Below the pieces are notes generated by a model. That model saw only the letters and a program-made list of their open reading frames with translations. It was not told the DNA's origin and did no database searches. The position numbers and the translations under genes are program-made. This document shows positions 1 through 8,000 of a stretch of 13,570 nt of DNA, piece by piece. Each line of letters opens with the position of its first letter. Position 1 is the first letter of the stretch. The DNA is from Deferribacteres bacterium. GTDB taxonomy: Bacteria; Zhuqueibacterota; Zhuqueibacteria; Zhuqueibacterales; Geothermadaptataceae. The stretch spans positions 1 through 13,570 of the forward strand of contig JACKDF010000024.1 in the NCBI GenBank assembly GCA_020633655.1, in the 5' to 3' direction.

Positions 1-4
1 GCAA

Positions 5-154
5 GCGCTGTGCTCAAAACTTACCTACCCCGAGCCCTCACGGGCCCACCCCTTCCAGAAGGGGAATTGACAGGCGGTCGCTTTGCTCCGCCTGTTTTTA
101 AGTATTCAAAAACTCGTAAATTTATGCACTAAAACCATGTTTTAACACTGCCCC
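5..154. repeat. Short inverted-repeat (MITE-like) element, copy 1
   Basis: The left end GCGCTGTGCTCAAAAC (5-20) and the right end GTTTTAACACTGCCCC (139-154; reverse complement GGGGCAGTGTTAAAAC) form degenerate terminal inverted repeats. Both match the ends of two other elements at 1394-1503 and 13315-13443. The interior has no coding sequence but holds two strong hairpins, at 49-64 and 70-95. The sequence next to the right end (AATCAT) also resembles the flank of copy 3, so the true boundary may lie some bases further out. No target-site duplication can be read because the left flank is only four bases long. The copy is diverged and probably immobile. Called by comparing the three copies within this window only. 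Confidence 0.55.
70..99 (+). terminator. Rho-independent terminator-like hairpin
   Basis: ACAGGCGG (70-77) pairs perfectly with CCGCCTGT (88-95) across a 10-base loop, and a run of five T (95-99) follows on the plus strand. A second hairpin, CCCCTT/AAGGGG (49-54 with 59-64), lies just upstream. It would end transcription entering from the left before the transporter gene. It sits inside the inverted-repeat element, so it may be carried by that element rather than belong to an upstream gene. Confidence 0.55.
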
Positions 155-197
155 AATCATGGTAATTATAAATTAAGCCTTATAAAGGAATTAAGCA

Positions 198-1346
198 TTG
201 GCTGATAAATTTCAGACGGGGAAAGTTGTCACTATCTCATTCGGGCATTTAATTAACGATACCTATTCCGCATTTTTTGCACCCATGTTGCCTCTGCTCA
301 TCGCCAAACTTGGTCTCTCGCTTTCCCTGGTTGGCTTGTTGGATGTTGTGCGAAAAATCCCCTCCTTATTTAATCCTTTCATCGGTTTGCTCGCCGACAA
401 AATGTGTGTGAAATACATCGTTATCTGGACACCGGGTTTTACAGCCCTGTTCATGAGTTTGGTGGGATTATCGCCTTCGTATCTGATCTTGTTCATTTTG
501 CTGTTTGTCAGCGGCATCAGCTCGACGTTGTTCCACGTGCCTGCTCCAGTGATGATCAAACACCTTTCCGCCGAAAAAACAGGCGCGGGCATGAGCTATT
601 TCATGTTCGGTGGTGAATTGGCGAGAACCTTGGGACCGCTCATTATTACCGCTGCAATGTCGTTGTGGGGGCTGGAAGGATCCTTTCGCACCATGCCTGT
701 GGGCGTGCTGGCTTCTGCCATTCTCTATTTTAAGTTGAAAGATATTCAACCGATCAGCCGGAATAATAAGAATAACAAAACCAACGCCGGTGCCACCATT
801 AGGCGGCTTGTGCCATTTTTTATCGCAATTTCAGCTTACCAATTTTTTCGGGCAGCGATGAAATCCGCCTTAACGCTTTATCTGCCGACCTATCTGGCTA
901 GCAGGGGAGAGTCGCTGTGGGTTGCCGGCATTTCCTTGTCCATCATACAATTCGCGGGTGCGGGTGGTGTTTTTCTCACCGGTTTCATCGCCGATAAAAT
1001 CAGTCACCGCACGATGCTGCTCATTCTCGCGGTGACCAGCCCTTTTCTCATGTTCGCATTCGTCACTGCCAACAAGGTGCTGATGATACCACTTTTAATT
1101 CTCCTCGGTTTTGTTGTTTTTGCCTCCGGACCGGTCATCCTGGCGCTTGTTCAGGATACAAACACCGAAAGACCGGCATTTGTTAACGGCATCTATATGA
1201 CCCTCAACTTTACATTGAGTTCGGTCATGGCGTTAGCCGTAGGTATTTCGGGTGATCGATTGGGACTTGAAAGTACATTTCAACTGTGCGCCTGGGCGGC
1301 GTTTTTGTCATTGCCTTTTGTTTTTCTTTTGAAAAGGAAGGCGTAA
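198..1346 (+). CDS. MFS transporter, fosmidomycin-resistance (Fsr)-like
   Basis: A 382-residue inner-membrane major facilitator with about 12 hydrophobic segments. The N-terminal GHLINDTYSAFFAPMLPLL stretch (residues 16-34) is typical of the Fsr-type drug/H+ antiporter branch. Motif-A-like loops appear in each half: GLLADK at 63-68 after helix 2 and GFIADK at 262-267 in the second half. A polar, Asn/Lys-rich linker (about 181-203) joins the halves. The start is a TTG, chosen because AAGGA (185-189) sits eight bases upstream and because the first ATG (residue 30) would cut into helix 1. Family members export small molecules such as fosmidomycin, but the substrate here cannot be read. The gene lies between two inverted-repeat elements and is followed, after 209 bases, by the DUF6125-like gene on the same strand. 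Family assignment is firm; the Fsr subgroup is likely. Confidence 0.9.
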   Translation: MADKFQTGKVVTISFGHLINDTYSAFFAPMLPLLIAKLGLSLSLVGLLDVVRKIPSLFNPFIGLLADKMCVKYIVIWTPGFTALFMSLVGLSPSYLILFILLFVSGISSTLFHVPAPVMIKHLSAEKTGAGMSYFMFGGELARTLGPLIITAAMSLWGLEGSFRTMPVGVLASAILYFKLKDIQPISRNNKNNKTNAGATIRRLVPFFIAISAYQFFRAAMKSALTLYLPTYLASRGESLWVAGISLSIIQFAGAGGVFLTGFIADKISHRTMLLILAVTSPFLMFAFVTANKVLMIPLLILLGFVVFASGPVILALVQDTNTERPAFVNGIYMTLNFTLSSVMALAVGISGDRLGLESTFQLCAWAAFLSLPFVFLLKRKA

Positions 1347-1393
1347 TTTTTTGCTAATCTCTGCATGGTGTTTTATTCGTAAGTCCCAATATT

Positions 1394-1503
1394 GGGGCTG
1401 AGTCAAAACATGATTTACTGACTGTAACTCGACATTTATGTCGAAAGCTTGGCCTCAAGGAGGGGCAACATGAATGTCGCGTTACAAGTTTTGACACAGC
1501 CCC
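1394..1503. repeat. Short inverted-repeat (MITE-like) element, copy 2
   Basis: This is the best preserved of three copies. The terminal repeats GGGGCTGAGTCAAAAC (1394-1409) and GTTTTGACACAGCCCC (1488-1503) match at 15 of 16 positions. A second, inner pair of arms, 1423-1443 and 1466-1486, matches at 18 of 21 positions, so almost the whole 110 bp folds back on itself; the left arm carries about 12 extra bases (1410-1422). The left inner arm is itself a palindrome (CGACAT-TT-ATGTCG, 1429-1442). The element has no coding capacity. It lies between the transporter and DUF6125-like genes, ending 52 bases before the latter's start. Its left edge falls inside a perfect 12-base palindrome, CCCAATATTGGG (1385-1396). 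No clean target duplication is visible. A non-autonomous transposon relic or repeated intergenic element is the likely explanation. Confidence 0.7.
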
Positions 1504-1555
1504 ATCGCTCACTTGGAGCATCGCATAAATAAAGCAGAATAAAAAAAGGATTACC

Positions 1556-2062
1556 ATGGATCATATCCAAAATCTTTCCCGCGAAAATTTGCTCAAACTC
1601 ATTGATGTTTACGCCAAAAATTGGCTCGCCCATGATGGCTGCTGGTTTTTAGCGGCAGAAGAAAAGTATGGCATGGAAACAGCGATGGAGTTGGACGCGA
1701 AATCGTGGGAGCGATTTGCGGTCTCCGAAGCACGACGCATAATGCAAACTTTCGCCATTCCATCTGACGGTGGTTTAAAGGCTCTGGAACAGGCTTTTCA
1801 ATACCGATTATATGCAGCGATTAACAAACAGGAAATTGAGTGGCCTGATGAAAATACCCTGATATTTCGCATGGTCGAATGTCGGGTGCAAAAAACGCGT
1901 CGGCAAAAAAATCTGCCGGATTTCCCCTGCAAACAAGTTGGTATTATCGAATTCAGCCAGTTCGCCAAAACAGTGGATAAACGCATCAAAACAAAGTGCA
2001 TCGCCTGCCCACCGGATAAAAGTCGGGACTTTTTCTGTGCCTGGGAGTTTACTTTGGATTGA
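1556..2062 (+). CDS. DUF6125-like cysteine-rich protein of unknown function
   Basis: A 168-residue soluble protein with no signal peptide or membrane segment. Its pattern resembles DUF6125 proteins, which to my recollection relate to L-2-amino-thiazoline-4-carboxylate hydrolase-like proteins. It has an N-terminal YAKNWLAHDGCWF segment (residues 19-31), a WERF helix, and a C-terminal half with five regularly placed cysteines: C109, C125, C148-x2-C151 and C161 in FFCAWEF. These could bind a metal or an iron-sulfur centre, but that is inference, and no reaction can be assigned. The ATG is supported by AAAGGA (1545-1550) five bases upstream. It follows the MFS gene on the same strand, but the repeat element in between makes co-transcription uncertain. 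It converges on the patatin gene with a 20-base gap. The family match is from memory of the pattern. Confidence 0.8.
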   Translation: MDHIQNLSRENLLKLIDVYAKNWLAHDGCWFLAAEEKYGMETAMELDAKSWERFAVSEARRIMQTFAIPSDGGLKALEQAFQYRLYAAINKQEIEWPDENTLIFRMVECRVQKTRRQKNLPDFPCKQVGIIEFSQFAKTVDKRIKTKCIACPPDKSRDFFCAWEFTLD

Positions 2063-2082
2063 GGGAATTTGATCGATAAAAA

Positions 2083-4524
2083 TTAAAACTTATACCCCAA
2101 AACAAAATACACCAAATTCTGCTTCTTGCGCTCTCCGATGAACACCTTGTCTCCGTGACTAAAGATCACTTCGATTGGCCCTACCAGCGACAGCAATTTT
2201 ACACCAACTCCAAATCCCGTCACATTGTAGGGATGGAGTATAATCGGACCCGAATCATATTCCAGGTTGTGGGCGATATTCGCCATGAGTTTAAAGAAGA
2301 TATCCTTTTTGTATTGGTAGCGGTAATCGAAACGCAGAATGCCGATTTGCGTACCGAAGAGCTGGTCGTAGTCCAGACCGATAAAATATTCAGGTTTTCC
2401 GAGGTTCAGGTATTTGTAAATTGGGACTGTTTTCGTCGTGCCCCAGTAAGCAAAGAATCGCGTTGTATGCCGCTGGTGAAATGTGTGATAAATATTTGCA
2501 GCAGTGGAAAATAAGGCGTAATTCAAATCCGAATGCAATTCTTTAAAACTGCCTTCGTAATAACTTCGGACATCAAATCCGCTTCTCGGTAGCAGCACAT
2601 CATCCAGCTTGTCAATGGTCATGGACGCCTGCACTTTGCGCAATTCATGCTTCCAGGTGGGAAAAATAGACGGATCGGAGAATGCAATGTTCGGTGTGAC
2701 ATTCATGTATTCGTGCTGGTATTCGATCTCTGCATTAAAACATTTTTTAAACAGCAAGCCAGAGCCGACCCCAATATAACTTGACCGGTTTTTGTAACTG
2801 GCGATGAGATCGCCGCCGCCACCATCGTAAATATTGGTGGGAATATCCTTGAAACCAAAGTTGAGCAGGGGATAGACAGGCATGCTGATCGTACGGGTCG
2901 GGTAATAGATTTTGCTGTTGTAGTTCACCAGTCCGGCAAATTGCAGTTCTTCTTCAAAGCGCAGACCCGGAATCAGCCAGTTCACTCCGAGAACGTTGAC
3001 AATCCCCACAAGTTTGTGAAAATCATCGTAACGCAAACCAACCCGCATCCGCTGCGTCGGCAATTCCTTGATCTCCAGCTTCAGGGTGACTTTGTTTTCG
3101 CCAATGGGCTCGACCTCGTATTTGATGTACTCGAAATAACCCAGGCCGTACAGTTCCATTATCCGGCTGTTCAGGGCCTCGGTGTCCAGCTTATTGCCGG
3201 GTTGCACGCCCAATAATTGATAAATAAAAGTAAATGGAAGTACGTCGTTGCCCTCTATGGTGATGCCAAAAATCATCGGCTTTTGTTTTTCTTTCACATG
3301 GATGATAAGCCGGATATCGCTTTCTGACAGGGGCACAATTTCATAGGAAACATTTTCAAAATAACCGGAAGATTTCATCTCCGCTATGCGGTCTTTTAAA
3401 AACGATAAATCCAAACGGTCCGTTGGTTTTATGTGCAATTGTTGGTAGATAAAACTGAAGGGGATGGCAGTGTGCCCGGTGATTTGCAGGTCATAAATTC
3501 TTGGTTGTTTGTTCGCCAGGGCAGTGATACCCGGTTCCTGCATTCGGTGGAGGTGATACTTCTCTTTCAGCTTGAGGAGCTGTTCCACGTTGTCCTGGGC
3601 AGCGATACACCCTCGTTGAATTATCTTTACGATCTGATCGTCATCAAAATCTCCCGGGGTGAATGCCTCCAGATCCGGTCGTATGTGGATATCGATTAAC
3701 TTTTCGTTTCTTCGGCGTTGTTCCAGTCCGAGCAAACCAATCGTCTGTTCAAGAACGGACAGCACAGTGCCGAGCTGCTTGCGTTTTTTCAGCGGGCTCT
3801 CAACATCCACAGCAATAACGATGTCTGCTCCCATTTCTTTTGCGATATTTATGGGTAAATTATTGGAGAATCCACCGTCGATGAGCAGGGAATCGCCGTA
3901 CTCCACCGGTGTGAAAACGGTTGGAATGGCCATTGTTGCCCGCATTGCTTTGGCCAGGGAGCCGCTTTTTAAAATCACCTGATTTCCTGTGACCAGATCC
4001 ACCGCAACACAACGGTAGGGGATGGGCAACTTATCAAAATCGGTTATGCTTTCGTATGGAAAAGTCAAGCTCGAGAACAACAGCGAAACCTTTTGGCCAT
4101 AAATTATTCCACTGGGAATGACAGGTTTCACCCCATCCAAACCAAAGACGAGTTGGAATTTGCCTGTTTCTTTACGCACGAGGTAGGGCAATTCCGTTCT
4201 GCGGGGAATGTCGGAAAAGATTTCGTTCCAATCGGTTTTGTGAACGATGTGTTCCAGGTCGTGTCCGCTGTAGCCAATGGAATAGAGCGCGCCAGCAATA
4301 CCACCCATGCTCGCACCAACGATATAATCGATGGGAATTTGCAGGGAATCCAACATTTTTAAAGCACCGATATGGGCGAAACCTCGTGCTCCGCCACCGG
4401 AAAGCACCAGGCCGATTTTAGGGCGATCTGTCTCCTGGGAGAACGCAACGGAAGTAAGGAAAAATGAAAAAAGAAGAACGCATTTCCATTTCGATTTGCT
4501 AATTTTCATGCTCTTGTGGGGCAT
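2083..4524 (-). CDS. Patatin-like phospholipase with two POTRA domains and Omp85-type barrel
   Basis: An 813-residue outer-membrane fusion of the type Vd secretion (PlpD-like) kind. A signal peptide (about residues 1-30, ending VAFSQ) leads to a patatin domain (about 36-310). This contains the oxyanion-hole GGGARG (43-48), the nucleophile elbow GASMG with Ser72, and the DGG motif with Asp216, giving a complete Ser-Asp dyad; lysophospholipase/lipase activity is therefore expected. Two POTRA-like repeats follow (about 342-412 and 415-487), each with an INGN-like start (DLQITGHTAIP, GITIEGNDVLP) and a GYFE(N/Y) element. A C-terminal beta-barrel (about 490-813) ends in YKF, the usual barrel-assembly aromatic. 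The ATG at 4524 is supported by GGAGG nine bases upstream. An internal ATG five codons later is possible. The gene is a single transcription unit between convergent and divergent neighbours. The catalytic residues look intact. Confidence 0.93.
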   Translation of the reverse strand: MPHKSMKISKSKWKCVLLFSFFLTSVAFSQETDRPKIGLVLSGGGARGFAHIGALKMLDSLQIPIDYIVGASMGGIAGALYSIGYSGHDLEHIVHKTDWNEIFSDIPRRTELPYLVRKETGKFQLVFGLDGVKPVIPSGIIYGQKVSLLFSSLTFPYESITDFDKLPIPYRCVAVDLVTGNQVILKSGSLAKAMRATMAIPTVFTPVEYGDSLLIDGGFSNNLPINIAKEMGADIVIAVDVESPLKKRKQLGTVLSVLEQTIGLLGLEQRRRNEKLIDIHIRPDLEAFTPGDFDDDQIVKIIQRGCIAAQDNVEQLLKLKEKYHLHRMQEPGITALANKQPRIYDLQITGHTAIPFSFIYQQLHIKPTDRLDLSFLKDRIAEMKSSGYFENVSYEIVPLSESDIRLIIHVKEKQKPMIFGITIEGNDVLPFTFIYQLLGVQPGNKLDTEALNSRIMELYGLGYFEYIKYEVEPIGENKVTLKLEIKELPTQRMRVGLRYDDFHKLVGIVNVLGVNWLIPGLRFEEELQFAGLVNYNSKIYYPTRTISMPVYPLLNFGFKDIPTNIYDGGGGDLIASYKNRSSYIGVGSGLLFKKCFNAEIEYQHEYMNVTPNIAFSDPSIFPTWKHELRKVQASMTIDKLDDVLLPRSGFDVRSYYEGSFKELHSDLNYALFSTAANIYHTFHQRHTTRFFAYWGTTKTVPIYKYLNLGKPEYFIGLDYDQLFGTQIGILRFDYRYQYKKDIFFKLMANIAHNLEYDSGPIILHPYNVTGFGVGVKLLSLVGPIEVIFSHGDKVFIGERKKQNLVYFVLGYKF

Positions 4525-4577
4525 GCAATTAATCCTCCTGCGTGAATTTCCCCGATATGAAAAATTTGTGTGTGTGG

Positions 4578-4606
4578 AAGATACAGTTTATTGCATCGCA
4601 AATCAA
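4578..4606 (-). promoter_or_regulatory. Candidate promoter of the patatin gene
   Basis: Read on the minus strand, TTGATT (4606-4601) and TATCTT (4583-4578) are separated by exactly 17 bases. Each matches the sigma-70 consensus at four of six positions. The -10 box lies about 54 bases before the start codon, leaving a leader with a good ribosome site. The same TATCTT -10 box occurs upstream of the M28 peptidase gene. This is inference by consensus only, and the phylum's own promoter pattern may differ. Confidence 0.3.
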
Positions 4607-4874
4607 TTGTTTCGTCAAGTGGTATTTGGAAATTTGTGCTTATCTCTCGGGATCAATGCCCTGTCAATAGCATGCAGTCAGGGGAAACTTGTTGTTTTAA
4701 CCGCAAAATGGATAGAAATACTTCAATTTAAATTTTGTCAAAGTCACTTTCACTTCAATCCATACATCCCTGAATTTGCAGAGGAATACGTGCCAGGTTC
4801 CTCGAAAGCACAGGTTGCGATCGAAAAAATGCCAAAGGCCATAACTATTTTTTCCATCTGGTTCGTAAAAATGC

Positions 4875-4904
4875 CTTGTAACTTTATACAAGCATAAGTA
4901 TGTT
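4875..4904 (+). promoter_or_regulatory. Inverted repeat overlapping a candidate promoter
   Basis: CTTGTA (4875-4880) and TACAAG (4887-4892) are perfect six-base inverted half-sites with a six-base spacer, an operator-like layout. They overlap a sigma-70-like pair, TTGTAA (4876-4881) and TATGTT (4899-4904), spaced by 17 bases and about 100 bases upstream of the ATG of the large secreted protein. A regulator bound here would cover the -35 region. Both calls rest on pattern only. Confidence 0.3.
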
Positions 4905-4930
4905 TTAACTCTTCTCTTTAGCAGTATCTC

Positions 4931-4963
4931 AAAAAAAGCGCACCAGAATGAATTTCTGAGCGC
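4931..4963 (-). terminator. Hairpin with T-tract, antisense-facing terminator or leader structure
   Basis: GCGC (4938-4941) pairs with GCGC (4960-4963) and CAGAA (4944-4948) with TTCTG (4954-4958), interrupted by a small bulge, with a five-base loop. On the minus strand the stem is followed by seven T (4937-4931), the form of an intrinsic terminator. It would stop antisense transcription leaving the large secreted-protein gene. On the plus strand the same stem would sit in that gene's leader, 28 bases before its ribosome site. Confidence 0.35.
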
Positions 4964-5002
4964 ATCTCTTGCAATCAGGGGCTAAATTTCTGGGAGGTGA
5001 TC

Positions 5003-8000
5003 ATGCGACCTGTCCTCACGAACCGCAATTTATTTCTTTCTATTTCTCTGTTTTTTCTCACATCCAATCTCGTTTCACAAGCCCCAGTTTCATTCAGGGA
5101 AGTCGCTGCCATTTATGGTGTTGCCGGTGAAGGCCTTTCCTACGGACACAGTTCGGCCCTCATGGATTTCAATAATGATGATTTGTTGGACATTGGCTTT
5201 ACGGTAAAAACAGCCAGAAATTTTCTGTTCATTAACCGGGGAAATGGCCATTTTGATGAAATTGCCACAGCAGCCGGCCTCAATAAACGCACGGATCAGC
5301 GTATTCGCGGCATGTCTGTCGCTGATTATGACAACGATGGCGACCTCGATGTCTACCTGACAGCAGGCAGAGCGAGTCAGTTTTACCGAAACAATGGCGA
5401 TCTAACTTTTACAGATGTGACGAAGGCTGCAGGTGTCGAAGATTTTGGCAACGGACTCATCGCCTCCTGGGGAGATTACAACAGGGATGGTTTTATCGAT
5501 TTATACGTATCGAATTGGGATGACAGCCGGCATGCATTATTTAAAAACAAAGGAGACGGGACCTTTAAAAATGTGACTCAGGAAGCGGGATTGGGCAACG
5601 ATGCCAATAACCATGTCGGCTTGTGGTTGGACTTTGATAACGATGGTGATCTGGATATGTTTGTCAGTCGTGCGTTCTACAAGCTTTTTCGCTTGTGGCG
5701 CAACAACGGTGATGGAACATTTACCAATATTGCCGGGCGCGCAGGATTGGAATGCGATGTCTTCGGCCAGGGCTCCACAACAGCTGACTACGACAATGAT
5801 GGTTTTCTCGATATTTATGTCGCCAGCTGTTACGAGCGCAACATACTTTTTCATAACAATGGCGATGGCACATTTACCAACATCGCCGGGCAAGCGGGCG
5901 TCGATGGTTCCGGAAGGTCTGTGGATTGTGTGAGTGGTGATTTCAACAACGACGGTTGGATGGATATTTATGTTGGCAATTATGACTGGAATCCGGGCGA
6001 TCCGGATTATGGTGGTAATCCGGAAGGCTACAACAGGTTGTATTGGAACAATGGCAACGAGACATTCACCAACGATCCGGGAATTACCGCTGACCGGTCG
6101 CGTACAATCGGATCCTCCATCGGCGATCTCAACAACGATGGTTTTGATGATCTTTACACGGTCAACTCTTCAACGCTTAACAAACTTTACGAAAATAAAG
6201 GCAATTCCAATAACTGGTTGCAGATCCAATTACAGGGAGTGAAAAGCAGTCGCGATGCGATAGGCACAAGAATTGAGCTGGAAATTAATGGGAAGAAACG
6301 CATTAAGGAGATTTCAGGAGCAAGTGGTTATTGCTCGCATTCATCGCTCATCCAGACTTTCGGCCTCGGGTCTGCCAACAATGTTGATCGTATTACAATT
6401 AAATGGATAAGTGGCACCGTCGACGAACTAAATAATATTACGGTTAATCAGCGATTAAAATTAAAGGAAGGCCAGGTTTGGAGTAGCGTTGATTCATTGT
6501 TTTTTATCGATGTAAATTCTGCTGTTCTCACACCGAATGAAGCGAAGATTTCCTGGCAGACAAATAAAACTGCGCGAGGATTCGTCCGGTACGGATTAAC
6601 GGAGGACTTACTCAATACCACCGACTCTACTATTGTACCGGGATTTTTATCTGCTATAACGCTAGAAAACCTGACTGCAGATACGACGTATTATTTTCTG
6701 GTTAGCGCCATGGATACGACGGGGGATGGAATTGAGAGTGAGATGATGTCCTTTGTCACAACGCTTATCCCTGTCCTTGCCGAGAATATTGCAGCGCAAG
6801 CACTCCTGACAGCGAGCAGTGAAAATGAAAAATGGAAACAAACGGTGGATAAAGCAGTCGATGGTTTTGTGGATGGATACCCCGGGGACTACACAAAAGA
6901 ATGGGTTGCAACCACAGATCCGGTGGGTACATGGTTTAATCTGGAATTTGAGGATGGCCGGGTGATTGATAAAATTATTTTGCACGATCGTATCAATTTT
7001 TCGGATCAGATTCTGGAAATGCAGCTCACGTTTGATTCTGGAGATAGAATTATGACCGGTCCACTACCAAACGACGGCGCACCCCTTGTTATCGAATTTA
7101 CACCAAAGACAATAAAAAATATTCGTTTGGAAGTGACAAAAGCGCAGGGAAGTTCGGTAGGTCTTGCGGAAGTTGAAGTATGGCAAGCTGCTAATAGCGT
7201 GAATCAACCCAGACTCGAAATTGAGCAGGTAAATGTCACGGATATCGATTCAAATTCTGCTGTTATTCATTGGCGAACAAGTATCGAGTGCACAGGCGAG
7301 TGTTATGTTAACGATGATACACTAACAACCACACTATCCAATTCGCACACTGTATTTGTCGAAAATTTATTGCCTGGTACTACGTATCCATTTTTAATTT
7401 TTGTGGCGTCCACTGAAGGAGAGACGGCGCAGTCGGAGGTGCTCTCCTTTACCACAATGGAAGCAAGCGTGCCTTCGGACACCATTCCTGCGGATACAAC
7501 CAGCACACCACAGGAATTGTTTGATATCACGGGGAATGGCCTGGTGACCGCGAGCAGTGAAAAAGTCCGATGGGGACAAACCGCGGTAAAAGCTGTTGAC
7601 GGCATTATTGATGGCTATCCCGGCGATTACACCAAAGAATGGGTCTCCGACGAAATGCCTGTTGGTGTATGGATTCGATTGAGTTTCCCGCAGCCTGTTT
7701 TTATTGGTAAAATTGTTGGCTATGACCGCCCAAATTTAAAAGACCACATCCGTGCTTTTCGCCTCCATTTCAGTGATGGGAGTCATGTAGAATATGGTGA
7801 AATGAACAACGACGGAACCTCGTCCATATTTGAATTCGAGCCGCGTCAAACGAATTGGATTGAACTCGAAGTGACCGCAGCTGCCGGCGAAAATGTAGGG
7901 CTGGCGGAATTTCGGGTCTGGGGCTATATCGCCTTAGGGAAACAGCCGGGAACCGAATCAAAGATTTTACCTCAAACCTTTTGTATCAGCAGCAATTTTC

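Larger units (their letters stand above)
4525..5002. other. Divergent intergenic region without a supported gene
   Basis: This stretch separates two divergently transcribed genes for envelope or secreted proteins. I found no gene with a ribosome site and recognisable product. It holds candidate promoters for both neighbours, an inverted repeat at 4875-4892, a hairpin with a T-tract on the minus strand at 4931-4963, and an imperfect 17-base-period direct repeat starting CAGGTT at 4794 and 4811. A 64-codon open frame on the minus strand (4697-4891) has no family resemblance or ribosome site and is not called. Confidence 0.6.

Noticed and set aside
198..2062. MFS transporter plus DUF6125 protein as a resistance or biosynthetic operon
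   Set aside because: A repeat element separates them, no biosynthetic enzymes are nearby, and the substrate of the transporter is unknown.
2063..2082. Terminator between the DUF6125-like and patatin genes
   Set aside because: The 20-base gap contains no inverted repeat with a T-tract.
4697..4891. 64-codon minus-strand open frame in the divergent gap
   Set aside because: No ribosome site, no recognisable family and odd composition rich in aromatic residues; more likely chance.
4331..4897. 188-codon plus-strand open frame overlapping the start of the patatin gene
   Set aside because: It is antisense to the coding N-terminus of a clear patatin gene and then runs through non-coding sequence; the translation has no domain signal.
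5537..5933. Open frames of over 100 codons on both strands inside the FG-GAP repeats
   Set aside because: They are by-products of the repeated DNDGD-type coding sequence in the real frame.
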